From assembly GCF_037126465.1 (NCBI RefSeq), contig NC_088202.1, positions 131,392,123 to 131,456,122 on the forward strand: a DNA stretch of 64,000 nucleotides, in the 5' to 3' direction. Position 1 is the stretch's first letter; each line of letters begins with the position of its first letter. This document shows, piece after piece, positions 36,201 to 45,566 of this stretch. The notes under the pieces are model-generated. The model worked only from the letters and a program-made list of their open reading frames with translations, did not search any database and was not told the DNA's origin. The stretch is from Ornithodoros turicata. Lineage: Eukaryota > Arthropoda > Arachnida > Ixodida > Argasidae. Position numbers and translations under genes: made by a program.

Positions 36201-39200
36201 TAAATACAGTCGAACCTAATTAATAGGACCAGGGCCGTTCCCGTACATCTTTATCATGAGGCGAACTGTAAGTAGTGAACAGCATGTGATATGCACCAAA
36301 GCAAGCCCTGTGCGTAAGACAACGCTCTGCTATTGTTTACTACACAACAGGAGGCACGGTTGAAGAACATCTTAGTTTATTTGCGGAAGAAATTCCATAA
36401 AGGTGTCTTAGTTACATTTTAAATCTGTAGTTTTTTTCAACGAAACTCTAATCAAGCAAAATCGGCATCGGCAATGGCAAACACATTCTGCATGTCTTTC
36501 TGTTGCTCGCACAACAGCAGAGCTGTTCTTTGTCTGGACTGGACGATTTCGATCGCCGAATAACTTACCGAGAACTGTTCCGTGGACATTCGCTTTCTCT
36601 GTGAGCATGGCACCATTGACGACTATAGCTCTCATATGATTGAACCATGACCGTACCCTACCACTACCCTACCGTGGCTGCTGAAACAGCCAAAGCCGTT
36701 CGCCGCTCGACTACCCAACGTTACCCCTCCCTCTCGTTCGTAAGGCCAAGTCAAGTGACACTTACATCGCTTTTAATTCCCAGCACAAAGAAGTCACTTC
36801 ACGAAAAGTCTGCACACTCGGCCCGTCACTCTCCCAGTGTCCCTGTTTCACACCGCGACACTGCCTCCCCAGAAAACCTTTGTGCCCATGACCTTGAGGA
36901 CATACGGTCACCCAAGGCTGTTCTAGAGCGACCAGGGAAATTCGGAGGGAGAACCGCACACCTCCACGCACCTAAGGCACGGTCTCGAGGTAAGGGTCCA
37001 GGAAGTTGAAGAGGTCACCCTCCAGGGGCGCAGGACTTGGGTTCTGGTCCACCGTCGTCGGGTTCTGGCGCGATGTCTCCGGCACCACAGCGGGTCCAAC
37101 CGGCTGCGGCGTCAGGACGGGTTCCGCAAGTCAGGAATCCGCCCTGGTGATGAGGTCGAGGCGGAGAGCCCGAAGAATCTGAACGGTAACCGCAACGGCC
37201 AGGTCTGCGAGGACTGCAGCAGGTGCCACAGCCCCTTGCGATAAGGGTGCTACAGACTTGGCGTCCATGGCGCTCGGTGTGGCTCCAGCGGCCGCGGTGG
37301 CAGCAGCAGCACCGGCGTTGCGGGCGCCTCTCTCGTGTCTTGGCCGATCAATGTCCAGGCCTCGCACGTGTTGCACAGATGAGAAGTCACAATGTCGTTG
37401 TAGACCGCGGCTGGTTCGCTGTGGCAGCTCTCCTGGATGGTTGTACCTTGGAAGGTAGCAGCCACAGTCTCCAGGTCTGCACGTCTCAAATGCCTGTGCT
37501 GGTAACGCCACCCCCGTGTGTGGGACACGAAGCAGGCGCCATCGTGTTCCTAACGTGTGCAGTACAGGTAGCCACAGATCGGCATTGAGGGAGAGGGGGC
37601 TGAAACAATGGTTCCAGCACCCGTCGGCTCGGTCGAGGGCGGCCTGGTCGGCTTCGAGAGCAGGAGCGGGGGGCACTGTCCCTAGTGAATGCTCTGCCAC
37701 TTAAAGACCTCCGAATAGAAGAAGACTTACGGAAACGCGGCACGGTTAACGAACACGCAAATTGTACGCGTGCGACCGCTGTCCGGCTGTCTTTGCTCCG
37801 CCGCAGGTGGAACATATCGTCCTGCCTCACTGCCTCGGGTATGAAACCCCGAGTTCTGTTGTGGTTGTATGGGCTCATTGTAGGCCACAGAGTCAGCCCC
37901 CTGGCAGCGTTCATAGACGCGCCTTAAATCACGAGCATGAACGGGACCAGCCTCCTCCCCAGGCTAACCTCTCCTAATGCCCATAATAAAACCATGTTCA
38001 GACATGAGAGATACTGTATGTCAGACGGAATACCTTAGATATACCACTCGGAATAGCCTATCCCAGCGCAGAGACAGTGACGCTGCGAAACTGATGGCAG
38101 CGTTGCTCAGTGGATGCGTTCGCAATGGAACCAAGTCCCCTACTTCGTACAACAGAGGACGATGCCCCCTATCGTACTGAAGCACTTGTTCCGTGCAAGC
38201 GACCGCCTAGGCTTTCTCTTGCGGTATTCTGTTGTATGGACTGCGCAACCCGCTCGCGTACATCGACAGGCTACGAGCAGTCGGCGAGATCCGTCTCAGC
38301 ACATTTTCCAACGGGAACCTGATACCTTTCCGGGAGTTCATGTACGCAGGGCAGAACCCCGATGTACCTCTCAATCCTTGTGCTTGTCGGTTAAGGCCAC
38401 CAACATTATCTTAAGGCTGCGATTCACTCTTTCCGTGACATTCGCCTGGAGATGAAACGGAGTAGGTATCTCGTGCCGGAGTCCTATACGGCCGCACAGG
38501 AATCGACAAACACCCTACTGGTAAAGTATATGAGACATTATCCCTAATCAGCTGGGCCGAAAGGCCGAACCGTGAGAATGTCTCGAGCAGCCTGTCCTAT
38601 ATTCGGTTCGACACCAGCTTCATAAGCGGGAATTGCTCCACCCACTTTGAGAAATGATCAGTGACAACCAACAGGTACTGGTTCCCGCGTGGACTTCTGG
38701 GAAATGGTCCCATCCCGTCACACGCTGTAATATGCCAGGGTGGCATCGTTACTAATTACCGTTTGCATCATGTCCGGAGGTTTCCGGAGGTTGCCGAGAC
38801 TTCAGCGCACGTTAAAGAAACCCCAAGTGGGCAAAAAATTATTCGACCCGGGCCGACAATCTTAGCGTCGCCCAGGATGTCTCACGATGTAAACCGCAAA
38901 TTATCCTTACTCACAGACTTACCGGCGCACTTCCGGAATCAAACCGACGAATTATAGAGATGGGCCTTTCCCTGTGTTGTGTGTGGGTTTAGCCTTCTTT
39001 CCCTGTGTCCCTACCTTTCGACGACACTTCACGCTACGTCACTCTGTTGCAGTCCACTGTTCGTGCTACCACAACCTGTGTTCTGGAAGATACGACTTGG
39101 CGAGCACCGACAAAAGCTTACAGAGGGAACCGAGAAGACGATTCAGGTGTCCCACGTGTATCACTATCCTTGGTACCGCGGCTACGATCAAGACATCGCC

Positions 39201-39819
39201 TTAATGAGGATGGAGAAGAAGGTTCAATTCAACAAATACATCAGTCCCATCTGCTTGCCAGACTCCGAAGACGAGTTTCAAGATCTCGTCTGTGCGGCTA
39301 CAGGATGGGGGAAAGTTGACTACAGTAAGACTATACGGCAGTGAACGTTAGTTTTGTCAGTGTTTCCTGAGTAAATTATACGTTATGTCACGTAGATGCA
39401 AAACCAGCTAACTTCCTCCAAGAGGTCTTCGTGAAGGTCTACGACAACTCCGTATGTGACCGAGCGTATCGGCCCAAGTTCAAGATTCCTATAAAGAAAT
39501 GGCATCTGTGCGCGGGAACACTCGAAGGCGGCAAAGGAACTTGTCACGTAAGTTGAAATCCTATTAACTTTTTTATCGCAGTTTCTCGAAATCAGAAAAA
39601 TATCAAACGTCTGAGGGGAGCCGAGCTTAATATGTTCTCGTTCTTGTATAGGGCGATTCAGGAGGACCCCTGCAGTGCAAAATGTTTGACGGCAAGTGGT
39701 ACGTCACAGGAATTACGTCTTTTGGTTCCGGCTGTGCTAAAAAGGGATTCCCAGATGTTTACAGCAAAGTTGCTCACTACGTAGACTGGATCCATGAAGT
39801 CATGAAACGACCACACTGA
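24164..39819 (+). CDS. S1A serine protease gene 2, complete, six exons
   Basis: Secreted chymotrypsin-fold protease zymogen of 294 residues from exons 24164-24263, 35888-35973, 36050-36156, 39053-39324, 39396-39547 and 39652-39819 (885 nt in total, all phases consistent). Residues 1 to about 20 are a signal peptide ([13 protein letters not shown]). Arg47|Ile48 is the activation site. The triad is His94, Asp145 and Ser242. Cys pairs 35-165, 79-95, 178-248, 209-227 and 238-267 match the five chymotrypsin disulfides. Gly236 (position 189) and Asp274 (position 226) reproduce the pocket of gene 1. No CLIP or other N-terminal domain is seen, although an undetected exon in the 11.6 kb first intron cannot be excluded. 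The order, phases and exon lengths show tandem duplication with gene 1. The role (digestion, clotting, immunity or saliva) cannot be told from sequence. Confidence 0.92.
24746..24790. repeat. AT-rich (AAT/ATT)n run
   Basis: TATAATAATAATTATTATTA and following bases, self-complementary and low complexity. Confidence 0.8.
26283..26410. repeat. imperfect foldback element
   Basis: GACAACAAAGATGACGCAAG, then CACACGAG, on the left pairs loosely with GTCCTTGTGTCTTGCG and TCTTGTCAGTTGTC on the right. The centre holds GAACGGCTTTTCGCCGTTC. It is the weakest member of the proposed foldback group. Confidence 0.5.
26978..27003. repeat. (ATA)n microsatellite
   Basis: About eight ATA/AAT units followed by an AT-rich stretch. 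Confidence 0.85.
27340..27530 (+). mobile_element. tRNA-derived SINE, 5'-truncated
   Basis: B box GGTTCGAATCCCGG at 27358 is followed by the shared CCGGCTGTGCTGTCTGGGG, GTCGGCACAGTTCCC and GTCGGCCCAGGACGCA. The A box part of the head is diverged, and the 3' end differs, running into AGGCCGACAACGGCAAG and (CAC)n. Confidence 0.8.
27531..27556. repeat. (CAC)n microsatellite
   Basis: Run of CAC units directly after the SINE, probably its expanded tail. Confidence 0.85.
27610..27716. mobile_element. MITE with CCCAAGCAGCA termini and CCAATATTGG core repeats
   Basis: CCCAAGCAGCACATCATCTT at the left and CAAGATGTTGTGCTGCTTGG at the right are inverted repeats. Between them the palindrome CCAATATTGG and variants recur several times. 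Termini match the 22729-22883 element. Confidence 0.8.
28690..29590 (+). mobile_element. CR1-type LINE 3' end
   Basis: Pieces in two or three frames match the C-terminal part of CR1-type reverse transcriptases: [13 protein letters not shown] and [14 protein letters not shown], then [30 protein letters not shown] and [15 protein letters not shown]. Frameshifts at about 28860 and 28900-28930 make it non-functional. The catalytic YADD is absent because of 5' truncation. The element ends in a short hairpin (TAACGCCGTAAGGCGTT) and an A-run at 29575-29588. Confidence 0.85.
28901..29212 (+). pseudogene. CR1-type reverse transcriptase C-terminal fragment
   Basis: The longest intact piece, 103 codons, carries the [10 protein letters not shown] block conserved after the RT domain of CR1 elements. 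A further 74-codon frame (29220-29444) is its C-terminal continuation, with a stop between. Confidence 0.82.
30519..30630 (+). mobile_element. SINE 3' fragment
   Basis: CCCCCGCCCATGTCTCCCAC, then TGCTGTCCTCTCTCCATCTG and GCTTCGCGGCGTTAACACGG with an A-run match the 3' body of the 35365 copy. The tRNA head is absent. Confidence 0.8.
30978..31814 (+). mobile_element. non-autonomous hAT-type element, copy A
   Basis: 837 bp beginning CAGACTTGTGCCCGTTAC and ending TAGGCACAACTCTG, with the 8-bp duplication GTCATCAA at 30970-30977 and 31815-31822. Both ends are full of GTAACGAGTTACT-like subterminal repeats. The interior has no long frame. The CAG...CTG ends, the 8-bp duplication and subterminal repeats place it in hAT. 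Confidence 0.92.
31823..33066. other. spacer between the two hAT-type copies
   Basis: T-runs at 31953-31964 and 32383-32393 and an A-rich stretch at 32697-32800. No gene or repeat was recognised. Confidence 0.5.
33075..33913 (-). mobile_element. non-autonomous hAT-type element, copy B (inverted)
   Basis: 839 bp, the same element as 30978-31814 in the opposite orientation, with the 8-bp duplication CCACAGAC at 33067-33074 and 33914-33921. The two copies align over their whole length with scattered differences, so each inserted independently rather than by duplication of the region. Confidence 0.92.
34061..34288. mobile_element. long-TIR MITE
   Basis: About 65-nt inverted ends. The left starts CTTAATCGCTTCATCGTCGT and includes GTTACAAGCTAACGAGTGGC and GGGAAATTCAAAAAGGTGGG; the right is the complement, with a 22-nt insertion repeating GGGAAATTCAAAAAG. 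The centre holds several CACGTG sites. No target duplication was resolved. Confidence 0.85.
34289..35364. other. intron sequence, nothing recognised
   Basis: AT-rich near 34405-34415 and 34495-34540. No coding or repeat signature was found. Confidence 0.5.
35365..35700 (+). mobile_element. tRNA-derived SINE, full length with expanded head
   Basis: The head GCGGCATGGCCGAGGTAAAC carries the A box and GGTTCGAATCC at 35470 is the B box. Between them a stretch with AAGTCGTGCAGAAGACGTGC and AAGTCGTGGCTGAAGAC looks duplicated, making the head longer than a tRNA. The body and A-rich tail match the 7862 and 17005 copies. Confidence 0.9.
35815..35865 (-). mobile_element. solo end of the 6149-type MITE
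   Basis: TTTTGTACAGCTCCCGTCAA and the following bases match the reverse complement of 6357-6322 and extend into the subterminal A-run. It lies about 22 nt before the acceptor of exon 35888, so the element may supply part of the acceptor region. Confidence 0.75.
35888..35973 (+). CDS. gene 2 exon 2: pro-peptide Cys and activation site
   Basis: Acceptor TTTTTGCAG and donor GTTAGC; 86 nt, as in gene 1. Encodes (T)[13 protein letters not shown], then IVGG, ending GEWPWQ. Confidence 0.93.
36050..36156 (+). CDS. gene 2 exon 3: catalytic His
   Basis: Acceptor CCATACAG and donor GTAAGT; 107 nt, three more than in gene 1. Encodes [21 protein letters not shown] and VLTAAHCIV. The first intron base block is only 76 nt from the previous exon, as in gene 1 (77 nt). 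Confidence 0.94.
36206..36245. mobile_element. pogo/Tigger-like terminal repeat relic
   Basis: TACAGTCGAACCTAATTAAT and AGGACC resemble the terminal repeats of Tc1/mariner pogo-group elements. No partner end was found. Confidence 0.35.
38100..38830 (-). pseudogene. Ty3/gypsy-type integrase relic
   Basis: On the - strand, about 38743 to 38530, one frame reads [18 protein letters not shown], then [13 protein letters not shown], a stop, and [17 protein letters not shown]. This is the integrase core with the first catalytic Asp and a degraded second Asp block. In another frame around 38440-38370 it reads [16 protein letters not shown], where the Glu of the core sits. Stops and frame changes show an old copy. 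Downstream sequence to about 37900 probably continues it but is too decayed to call. Confidence 0.8.
39053..39324 (+). CDS. gene 2 exon 4: catalytic Asp
   Basis: Acceptor CTGTTGCAG and donor GTAAGA; 272 nt with the same phases as gene 1. Encodes [21 protein letters not shown] with the active-site Asp, SPICLPDS and [11 protein letters not shown]. Confidence 0.94.
39396..39547 (+). CDS. gene 2 exon 5: region before the active-site Ser
   Basis: Acceptor CACGTAG and donor GTAAGT; 152 nt. Encodes [25 protein letters not shown] and GGKGTCH, giving Gly at position 189 and His at 192. Confidence 0.93.
39652..39819 (+). CDS. gene 2 exon 6: catalytic Ser, C-terminus
   Basis: Acceptor TTGTATAG, phase 0. 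Encodes [21 protein letters not shown] and [14 protein letters not shown] and stops at TGA after MKRPH. Confidence 0.94.
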   Translation, partial: GDSGGPLQCKMFDGKWYVTGITSFGSGCAKKGFPDVYSKVAHYVDWIHEVMKRPH

Positions 39820-40928
39820 GGACGTCCGTTTAGATCCGTCTTTTCGCTGAATGGTGCGTGAGAGAAGACATTGTTTGTGTGTGAGCGTGTGTGCACTTAG
39901 GACGGTACGTGTCACTTCAGAGACTTGAGGCTACATAGGCGACTTCAGTGTCTTGCAAACCACGAAGAAAAGATGGACATTGTATAGCGACCAGGTAAGC
40001 GTTGTCGTGTGCTCTACCCTTCAGCTTCGTACCCTCAACGCAGTCACCTTCCCCGATATTTTTAATACAACGCGCAACACGCTGAACAACTGTTCATGCG
40101 TCCCGTCGTGCCAGCACTGCAGGAGACGTACAAATAGACAAGCCATGATGGGAAGAAAGTGGTTGTGAAAGTGATTGAGGATACAACGCAACACGGCAAC
40201 ACAACCCATCTCAGCCCGTGCAAGACGACCTATATACTGAAGCCAAAATGGTTGAATAAATATGTCGCCATTACTCGGCCCTTCTATTACGCAATTATGT
40301 CATCAACACATGGTTGAATATGTCTGAAGGGTGGGTAGCTTTATCCACAGCGAACGTGCAAGAAGTGCGTTATATATGACTGGAATTATGGAAAACGAAG
40401 AAGTTACATAAATCGCACGTAAGGTCCAAGGTGTTTTTCCTTTTGTTTCAGTAAAAGCATTTTATGCACTTATGCATTTTACTGCGCGCATTTTATGCAC
40501 TTAAAAGAAATAGGATAACCCAAGGCTGTCCAGCCCTGCGTTTAATTACTTGTACGAGCAAATCCCTAGCTGCACCAGAACTGACACGCGACGTATGGTT
40601 CTGGGATATACTTCTTGAACGCAACCCAACAGGTTTGGGCTCAGCTGAACCGAATACTCTTGCGGCAGCAGTGGACCCCTGATATCCCTCTTTGTATGCA
40701 CGATATAAGCTCGCACGTACTTACGGTGCATACAAATATAGCGTAAGTGATTGTCTAGAAAGGGCTTCGCAAGTCTCGAATGTGTGCTGGAGAACGGTAA
40801 AGCACAGCGCAAACCATTTAACGTACCTGGTAATCAGGAATCAGGACTATTTCTTGACCTCCAGAAAATCATTTATATACAACACACGCAACCAGGTACA
40901 ATAAAATGACTGGAAGCTATTTAAATGC
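39820..40928. other. 3' flank of gene 2, no further gene recognised
   Basis: Apart from the candidate poly(A) signal only short open frames without motifs were found. Confidence 0.5.
40255..40260 (+). terminator. candidate poly(A) signal of gene 2
   Basis: AATAAA 435 nt after the stop codon, giving a 3' UTR of plausible length. Confidence 0.5.
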
Positions 40929-41873
40929 ACGAGGGGCGTTCAAGTCAAACCGGGACTTTTCATTTTTCGCAAAAGTACTTACAGGCGAGAAATTAGTTTT
41001 ATTTTTCAACGTAATACCCAGCTGCACTAATGCACTTGTCCCAGCGTTTTACGAGGGCTTGTATGCCAGCAGCGTAGAAATCCTTACCGGCGTGCAGCAG
41101 CCATGATCGAACCGCATTCTTGACCTCGTCGTCGCAGCTGAAGTGGCGGCCCCCAAGGAACGCCTTCAGTGGCCTGAAGAGATGGAAATCGCTGGGGGCG
41201 AGGTATGGAGTGTAAGGGGGATGTGGCAGCAACTCCCAGCCAAGTTCCTGTAAGGTGCGTGTCGTGAGATGCGCGGTATGCGGGCGTGCATTGTCGTGTA
41301 GGAGGAGGACTCCTTTGGTGATGAGGCCCGGCCGCTTTTGCTTCAGCGCCTTATGCACATCCCTGAGAGCCTGGCAGTAATATGCACTATTGATTGTGGT
41401 ACCACTGGGCAGAAAATGAACATGAACAACGCCAGCCTTGTACCAGAAAACCGTGGCCATGACCTTACCCGCAGACGGGGTGCTTCGGAACTTCTTGGGA
41501 GCTGGCGAGCCCGGATGCTTCCACTGTTTTGATGCGCGTTTAGACTCAGGAGTGAAATGCTATGCCACTCAAACGCTTTGCTGCGGCTAAGTGTATCGTA
41601 GCCATACTGAGCGTGAAGTCTTCTGTGAATTTCAGATGACTTTACGCCTTCATTCACGAGAAACTTCATGACAATTCGCTGTTCGATGTGCGCGCTCACC
41701 TCGTTGTCGGCCATCTTGTCCAGCACGTGTCTTCTGTTTTGCAGAAACTTTGGACCACCACGTGGTGAACGCGGAGGCCTGTCGCGTGTGAATATGATGA
41801 AAAAGAAGTAGCGCGAGCCATTTGTACACTCAGGAGACAGAAAGTCCCGGTTTAACTTGAACACCCCTCGTAT
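40929..41873 (-). mobile_element. mariner element, internally deleted
   Basis: The ends ACGAGGGGCGTTCAAGTCAA and its complement near 41873 match the termini of the 45567-46824 copy. Compared with that copy it lacks about 340 bp between the first catalytic Asp region and the helix-turn-helix, with the junction near 41560 (GTGAAATG joined to CCACTCAAACG). The element cannot make transposase. Confidence 0.9.
40999..41460 (-). pseudogene. mariner transposase C-terminal half
   Basis: 153-codon frame with HDNARPHTAH and TPYLAPSDFHLF. Exactly 34 residues separate the Asp of HDN from the Asp of PSD, the D34D signature of mariner. The first catalytic Asp (CDETW) is lost in the internal deletion. The N-terminal helix-turn-helix piece is in another frame at 41343-41966. 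Confidence 0.9.
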
Positions 41874-41897
41874 TTTTAAATGCATAACTATGGAGGA

Positions 41898-42049
41898 GAT
41901 CCATGAAGAAGACCGAGAGATACGGACACAGAAGGGACGACACACGTAAGCCCTCAGACACAGCAATAATTTATTGGCTCATCTCAACTTAAAAGCTTAT
42001 TGCGTGTGTCGTCCTTCTGCGTCCGTATCTCTCGGTCTTCTTCGTGGAT
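41898..42049. repeat. foldback element with 49-nt arms
   Basis: Left arm GATCCATGAAGAAGACCGAG continuing to GGACGACACACG; the right arm is its near-perfect complement ending CTTCTTCGTGGATC. A 54-nt unrelated spacer, CCTCAGACACAGCAATAATT and so on, separates the arms. Confidence 0.88.
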
Positions 42050-43025
42050 CTACAACCAGCTAGCCTGCACCCTTTCCATTGTTTCGTATGGAGAAGATCC
42101 CTTAGGAAGGTTTACTATCCGCAAGATATCCGAATTCCTGCATTGACGTAGGGCGCAACGTTATCCGCTGAACACTGTACACACGAAACGCGTAAGGCTA
42201 TAGGTGCCGCCATCACGACAACGACACAACGTACACTGCAAGCATTAAAACGACTCCTTGTTTGCTTTGAGGCCGCGAATAATATGCTCATGCTGAGAAC
42301 GCTGGGAACCTGCAGACCTTGAGCGAACCCCCCTCATTCATAGTAGAAGCAACAACTTACCCTTGCCAGAAAAGGCCGCATTCTTGATGACTCGTCGATC
42401 TACACGAAAGATTACGCAGAAATTGTGGCCATCGGGCAAAGGTGAAACGTCATGAAGCAGCGTAAGTGTCGTCCTCATCGCTGCGCCAGCGTACATGTAC
42501 TTTGATAACCCTCGCCTTAGGGAACAAGGCCTGGCCGTTCACCTTCTCTGGAGGATCTGCCTTTGACAAGGACGATTCGTAATACGTAATGCATCCGCCA
42601 GGCACGTACGATGTCAACAGACCCGGTTCCGTTTCTTGCTCTTTCATGCTGCGAGATTACGCTGAAGTCGTGTGCGAGATAACGCCCGATGGCAGATTAA
42701 TACGACGGGTTGATCATCAATCAACACCATCTATCGGTTACTCGTTATCGTGTGAATCGATCAACAACAGGTATCACGGATGAGTAATGCAGAATTACAG
42801 TCTGCTGTGGCAATGGTTTTATTACTGAGAGTATGGCATAGATGCAGGACAGCAAGTGGACAACAAACTCCATGATATAAAAAGCCAGAGTCGTGTGTTT
42901 GTGCTCCTCTACTTGTCGCCCAGACTCACGCTTTGCACATCATAGGGATTTGGATAACTGTTCATCCCCGTCTTTCTTGTTGGCGCCTCTTTCTTCTGCT
43001 CCCCCGCCCTCATTTTGGCGCCTTT
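42050..43025. other. intergenic, no recognised gene
   Basis: Open frames up to 71 codons show no motif. No repeat was recognised. Confidence 0.45.
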
Positions 43026-43225
43026 ATTCGCGACTCCAGCGAAGCCGTAGCCACCTAGTGGTGGAAGTGGCAACCCTCAAGTCCAGGTTCGGCATGCGCC
43101 GCCTATAGTTCGCTGGACTCGAGATTCGCGACTCCAGCGAAGCCGTAGCCACCTAGCGGTGGAAGTGGCAACCCTCGAGTCCAGGTTCGGCGTGTGCCAC
43201 CTATAGTTCGCTGTAGTCGCGAATT
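43026..43225. repeat. tandem pair of ~98-bp units bounded by inverted repeats
   Basis: Two copies, starting at 43027 and 43125, both begin TTCGCGACTCCAGCGAAGCC and contain AGCCACCTAG, GGTGGAAGTGGCAACCCTC and TATAGTTCGCT. The outer ends ATTCGCGACTCCAGCGAA and TTCGCTGTAGTCGCGAAT are inverted repeats with one mismatch, so each unit looks like a small TIR element and the pair like a dimer. Confidence 0.85.
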
Positions 43226-43942
43226 CTATAGGGTGAGGCTTCTGCTGCGTGTGCCGACTGCCTAATAGATGTTAAATTATGAGTAACTATGAGTGAGCGT
43301 ACCCTGCATAGATATTGTAGCACACCAAACCGCGCCACCTTGAGCTGGAGAATATAACCTCACCATGTATCTCGGGTCTTGCTTACGTGAAGCTTGGCTC
43401 ATGAACGCTCTCACAAGGGACAACAGTCATGATAACTATGATTATGCGGTCAGTGGGTTGATTTAACAAGATGATTTCAGCACATGACGTGCATCGCTCC
43501 TTTATGAGGGCAACGTACCTATGCAACTGGTAATTGGTAATACCATAAGTCATGGAATTTATGGCTCGTTCCTAGAACTGATGTATTCCCGCATTCTTGT
43601 TAACATCCCCCATATACATTCTTGAGGTCGTCAAACACTCGGTTTTACACCCATTCTCATATTATAATTTTGGGAAGCCGTGGACATCACCTCCAACATC
43701 GCAAATGAAAACAAACAAAACAAAAATCGTTCTATCCCGGAAAACCTTAGCGAGCACCAAATGCCTATCTTGAAGACAGGATTGAGGTGGTTATCGTCCT
43801 TTTGACTGACAAATCACTCTTGCAACATAAAAAGGTCAAGGGCTTCTTGTCGATGGTAGGATGATCGACTATAAATTACCTTTTGATTGCGATCAGTATT
43901 CAGCTGACATCTCACTCAGTGCATTATACGTCTTGTAAGGGG
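43226..43942. other. intergenic, no recognised gene
   Basis: Nothing recognised on either strand. Confidence 0.45.
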
Positions 43943-44561
43943 CAGGGGCAGCGGAACGGGGGGGGGGGGCAAGGGTACATTGTCCCCCCTGATATTCCTG
44001 AGGGGGGGGGAATCACCATTACCACCAAGTGGAAAAGGGCTCAAGTGGGCTAATTCAAAATATATCAGGAGCAAACAATCCTGTGATCATGCACCTTGTG
44101 AAATCCTTAGTCAAACTGAAAGCGTCATACCAGCTACTTCAGCGACACCCGAGCGATCGTTTTCACTGTCCTTTCACAGAGTGAAGACATTTCTGAGATC
44201 CTCCACGGGACAGAAACGTCTTAATCACCTCTGCGTCTTACACGCATACGCCGAGAGGCTGGACAGTTTGGATGATAATTCTGTCATCAAGGAATTCATC
44301 CTGCGAAAGAGCGTGAGGGTAGCAGTGTTTGGGAAGCCGTACAATGCGTGCCGGATCGTTGACTTGTGTGTTTTTTCTTCGTGTGCGTGCGTGTGTGCTC
44401 ACATGTATGCCAACTCCAGCAAGAGAATAAAGGATGTTCCTCCCCTTGTCACGCCAAGAATTTCTAACCACAGATACTGCAGTACATCTGGGTTTGGACC
44501 TTAGGGGGGTGGCAAACCATGGGCTTTCCCCCCCTGAACTCAAAACGTTCCGCCGCCCCTG
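43943..44561 (+). mobile_element. hAT element remnant with transposase C-terminus
   Basis: 619 bp from CAGGGGCAGCGGAACG to its near complement CGTTCCGCCGCCCCTG, one mismatch in 16. It is flanked by GTAAGGGG (43935-43942) and GTCAGGGG (44562-44569), an 8-bp target duplication with one change. G/C-runs lie just inside both ends. Confidence 0.85.
44092..44340 (+). pseudogene. hAT transposase dimerisation domain fragment
   Basis: In the frame 43980-44504, IPATSATPERSFSLSFHRVK, then TFLRSSTGQKRLNHLCVLHA and SVIKEFILRK, match the C-terminal dimerisation domain of hAT transposases. The catalytic region upstream has been lost by internal deletion. Confidence 0.85.
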
Positions 44562-45566
44562 GTCAGGGGAGTGGCGTACCCTACGTGTACAGAGCAACAA
44601 TTTTCACGCATCGGTGCCCGAGGCGTCGCCTGTTATAAGTTACCTCACTAACTGCAACCTTTGCTACCTCCATGAATTTTGGTGACGAATTATAATACGT
44701 TATCATAATGATCCCGCCTGAAGGTGGCGCGTAATGATGCCAAAGCTTGTCCATATGAAAACGCCTAGATGAAGGGTAGTAATTAAGGATAATTGTCTGC
44801 GGAGACCAAGGGGGTAAAAGTATGGAACGTCGACCACGAATATTTACACTTTAATTTGGGCGGCGTATCACGTGCTACGCAAATATTTTCTGCTCCAATG
44901 ACATTCTGTCAATGACATCACCGAACACAACAGTTCTTGGGACAGAGATCCATCGAACTGTTGGGACATCGAACAGTTCTTCCTGCTTCGTTAGGTAGAC
45001 AATAAATAACACGAAGCGTCTTTAGTTTGTTCTATAATCGTGTCCCCGAATGTCTCGCAAACGACTGTCATCATTTCATTTCATTGAGTGGTAGAACAAA
45101 CAGGGCTCTTGACCATCAGCAACATTTCACAAATAAAAACAAAAAAAAATGTGCAGGTACAGGGTGTACGTGGAAGAATAGTTCTGCAGGTCTCAGCTCA
45201 AAATATATTTTCTTCGATGTATGGAAGGGCCTAATAGGTCACGTTCAAGTCGGAAAAGTGTACCTCACATTACCCTTATTACGTGCTTCGTGCTCAGGCT
45301 CATGCTTCATTTCTTGACTCGTGAATTTTATGATATGCGACGGCGCGCTACTGTGCTCTGTATCAGTCTTGGGTAGGAACTAAGTTACAGTAACTTGTCA
45401 CTCTAACTATACTCGTGTTCAACTTAAGAAGGAAAAGAAATGTAATGAGTCAGCTCTCAAGATAGGAAAGCTGAGCACAAAGACGTCACTCTTCCTCCTC
45501 CGCCAGATAACGAAATCCATCACACTAACGCGCTATTGTGTCTCGTTATCTCCAACGACGTATGTA
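44562..45566. other. intergenic, no recognised gene
   Basis: Nothing coding recognised. GTAGGAACTAAGTTACAGTA near 45374 recalls the hAT-type subterminal repeats of 30978 but no element end was fixed. Confidence 0.4.

Larger units (their letters stand above)
36157..39052 (+). other. gene 2 intron (2.9 kb) with transposon relics
   Basis: Holds a pogo-like end near 36206 and the Ty3/gypsy integrase relic at 38100-38830. Overlapping open frames at 36647-37009 and 37131-37914 on both strands are GC-rich and were not assigned; they may be further retrotransposon sequence. Confidence 0.7.

Noticed and set aside
37131..37914. GC-rich frames (189 and 142 codons) and a zinc-finger-like CDRCPAVF piece on the + strand
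   Set aside because: The Cys/His spacing is not a proper C2H2 finger, frames overlap on both strands, and the stretch adjoins a retrotransposon relic inside an intron.
43027..43225. CRISPR array
   Set aside because: Only two long units with inverted ends and no spacers, and the genome is eukaryotic.
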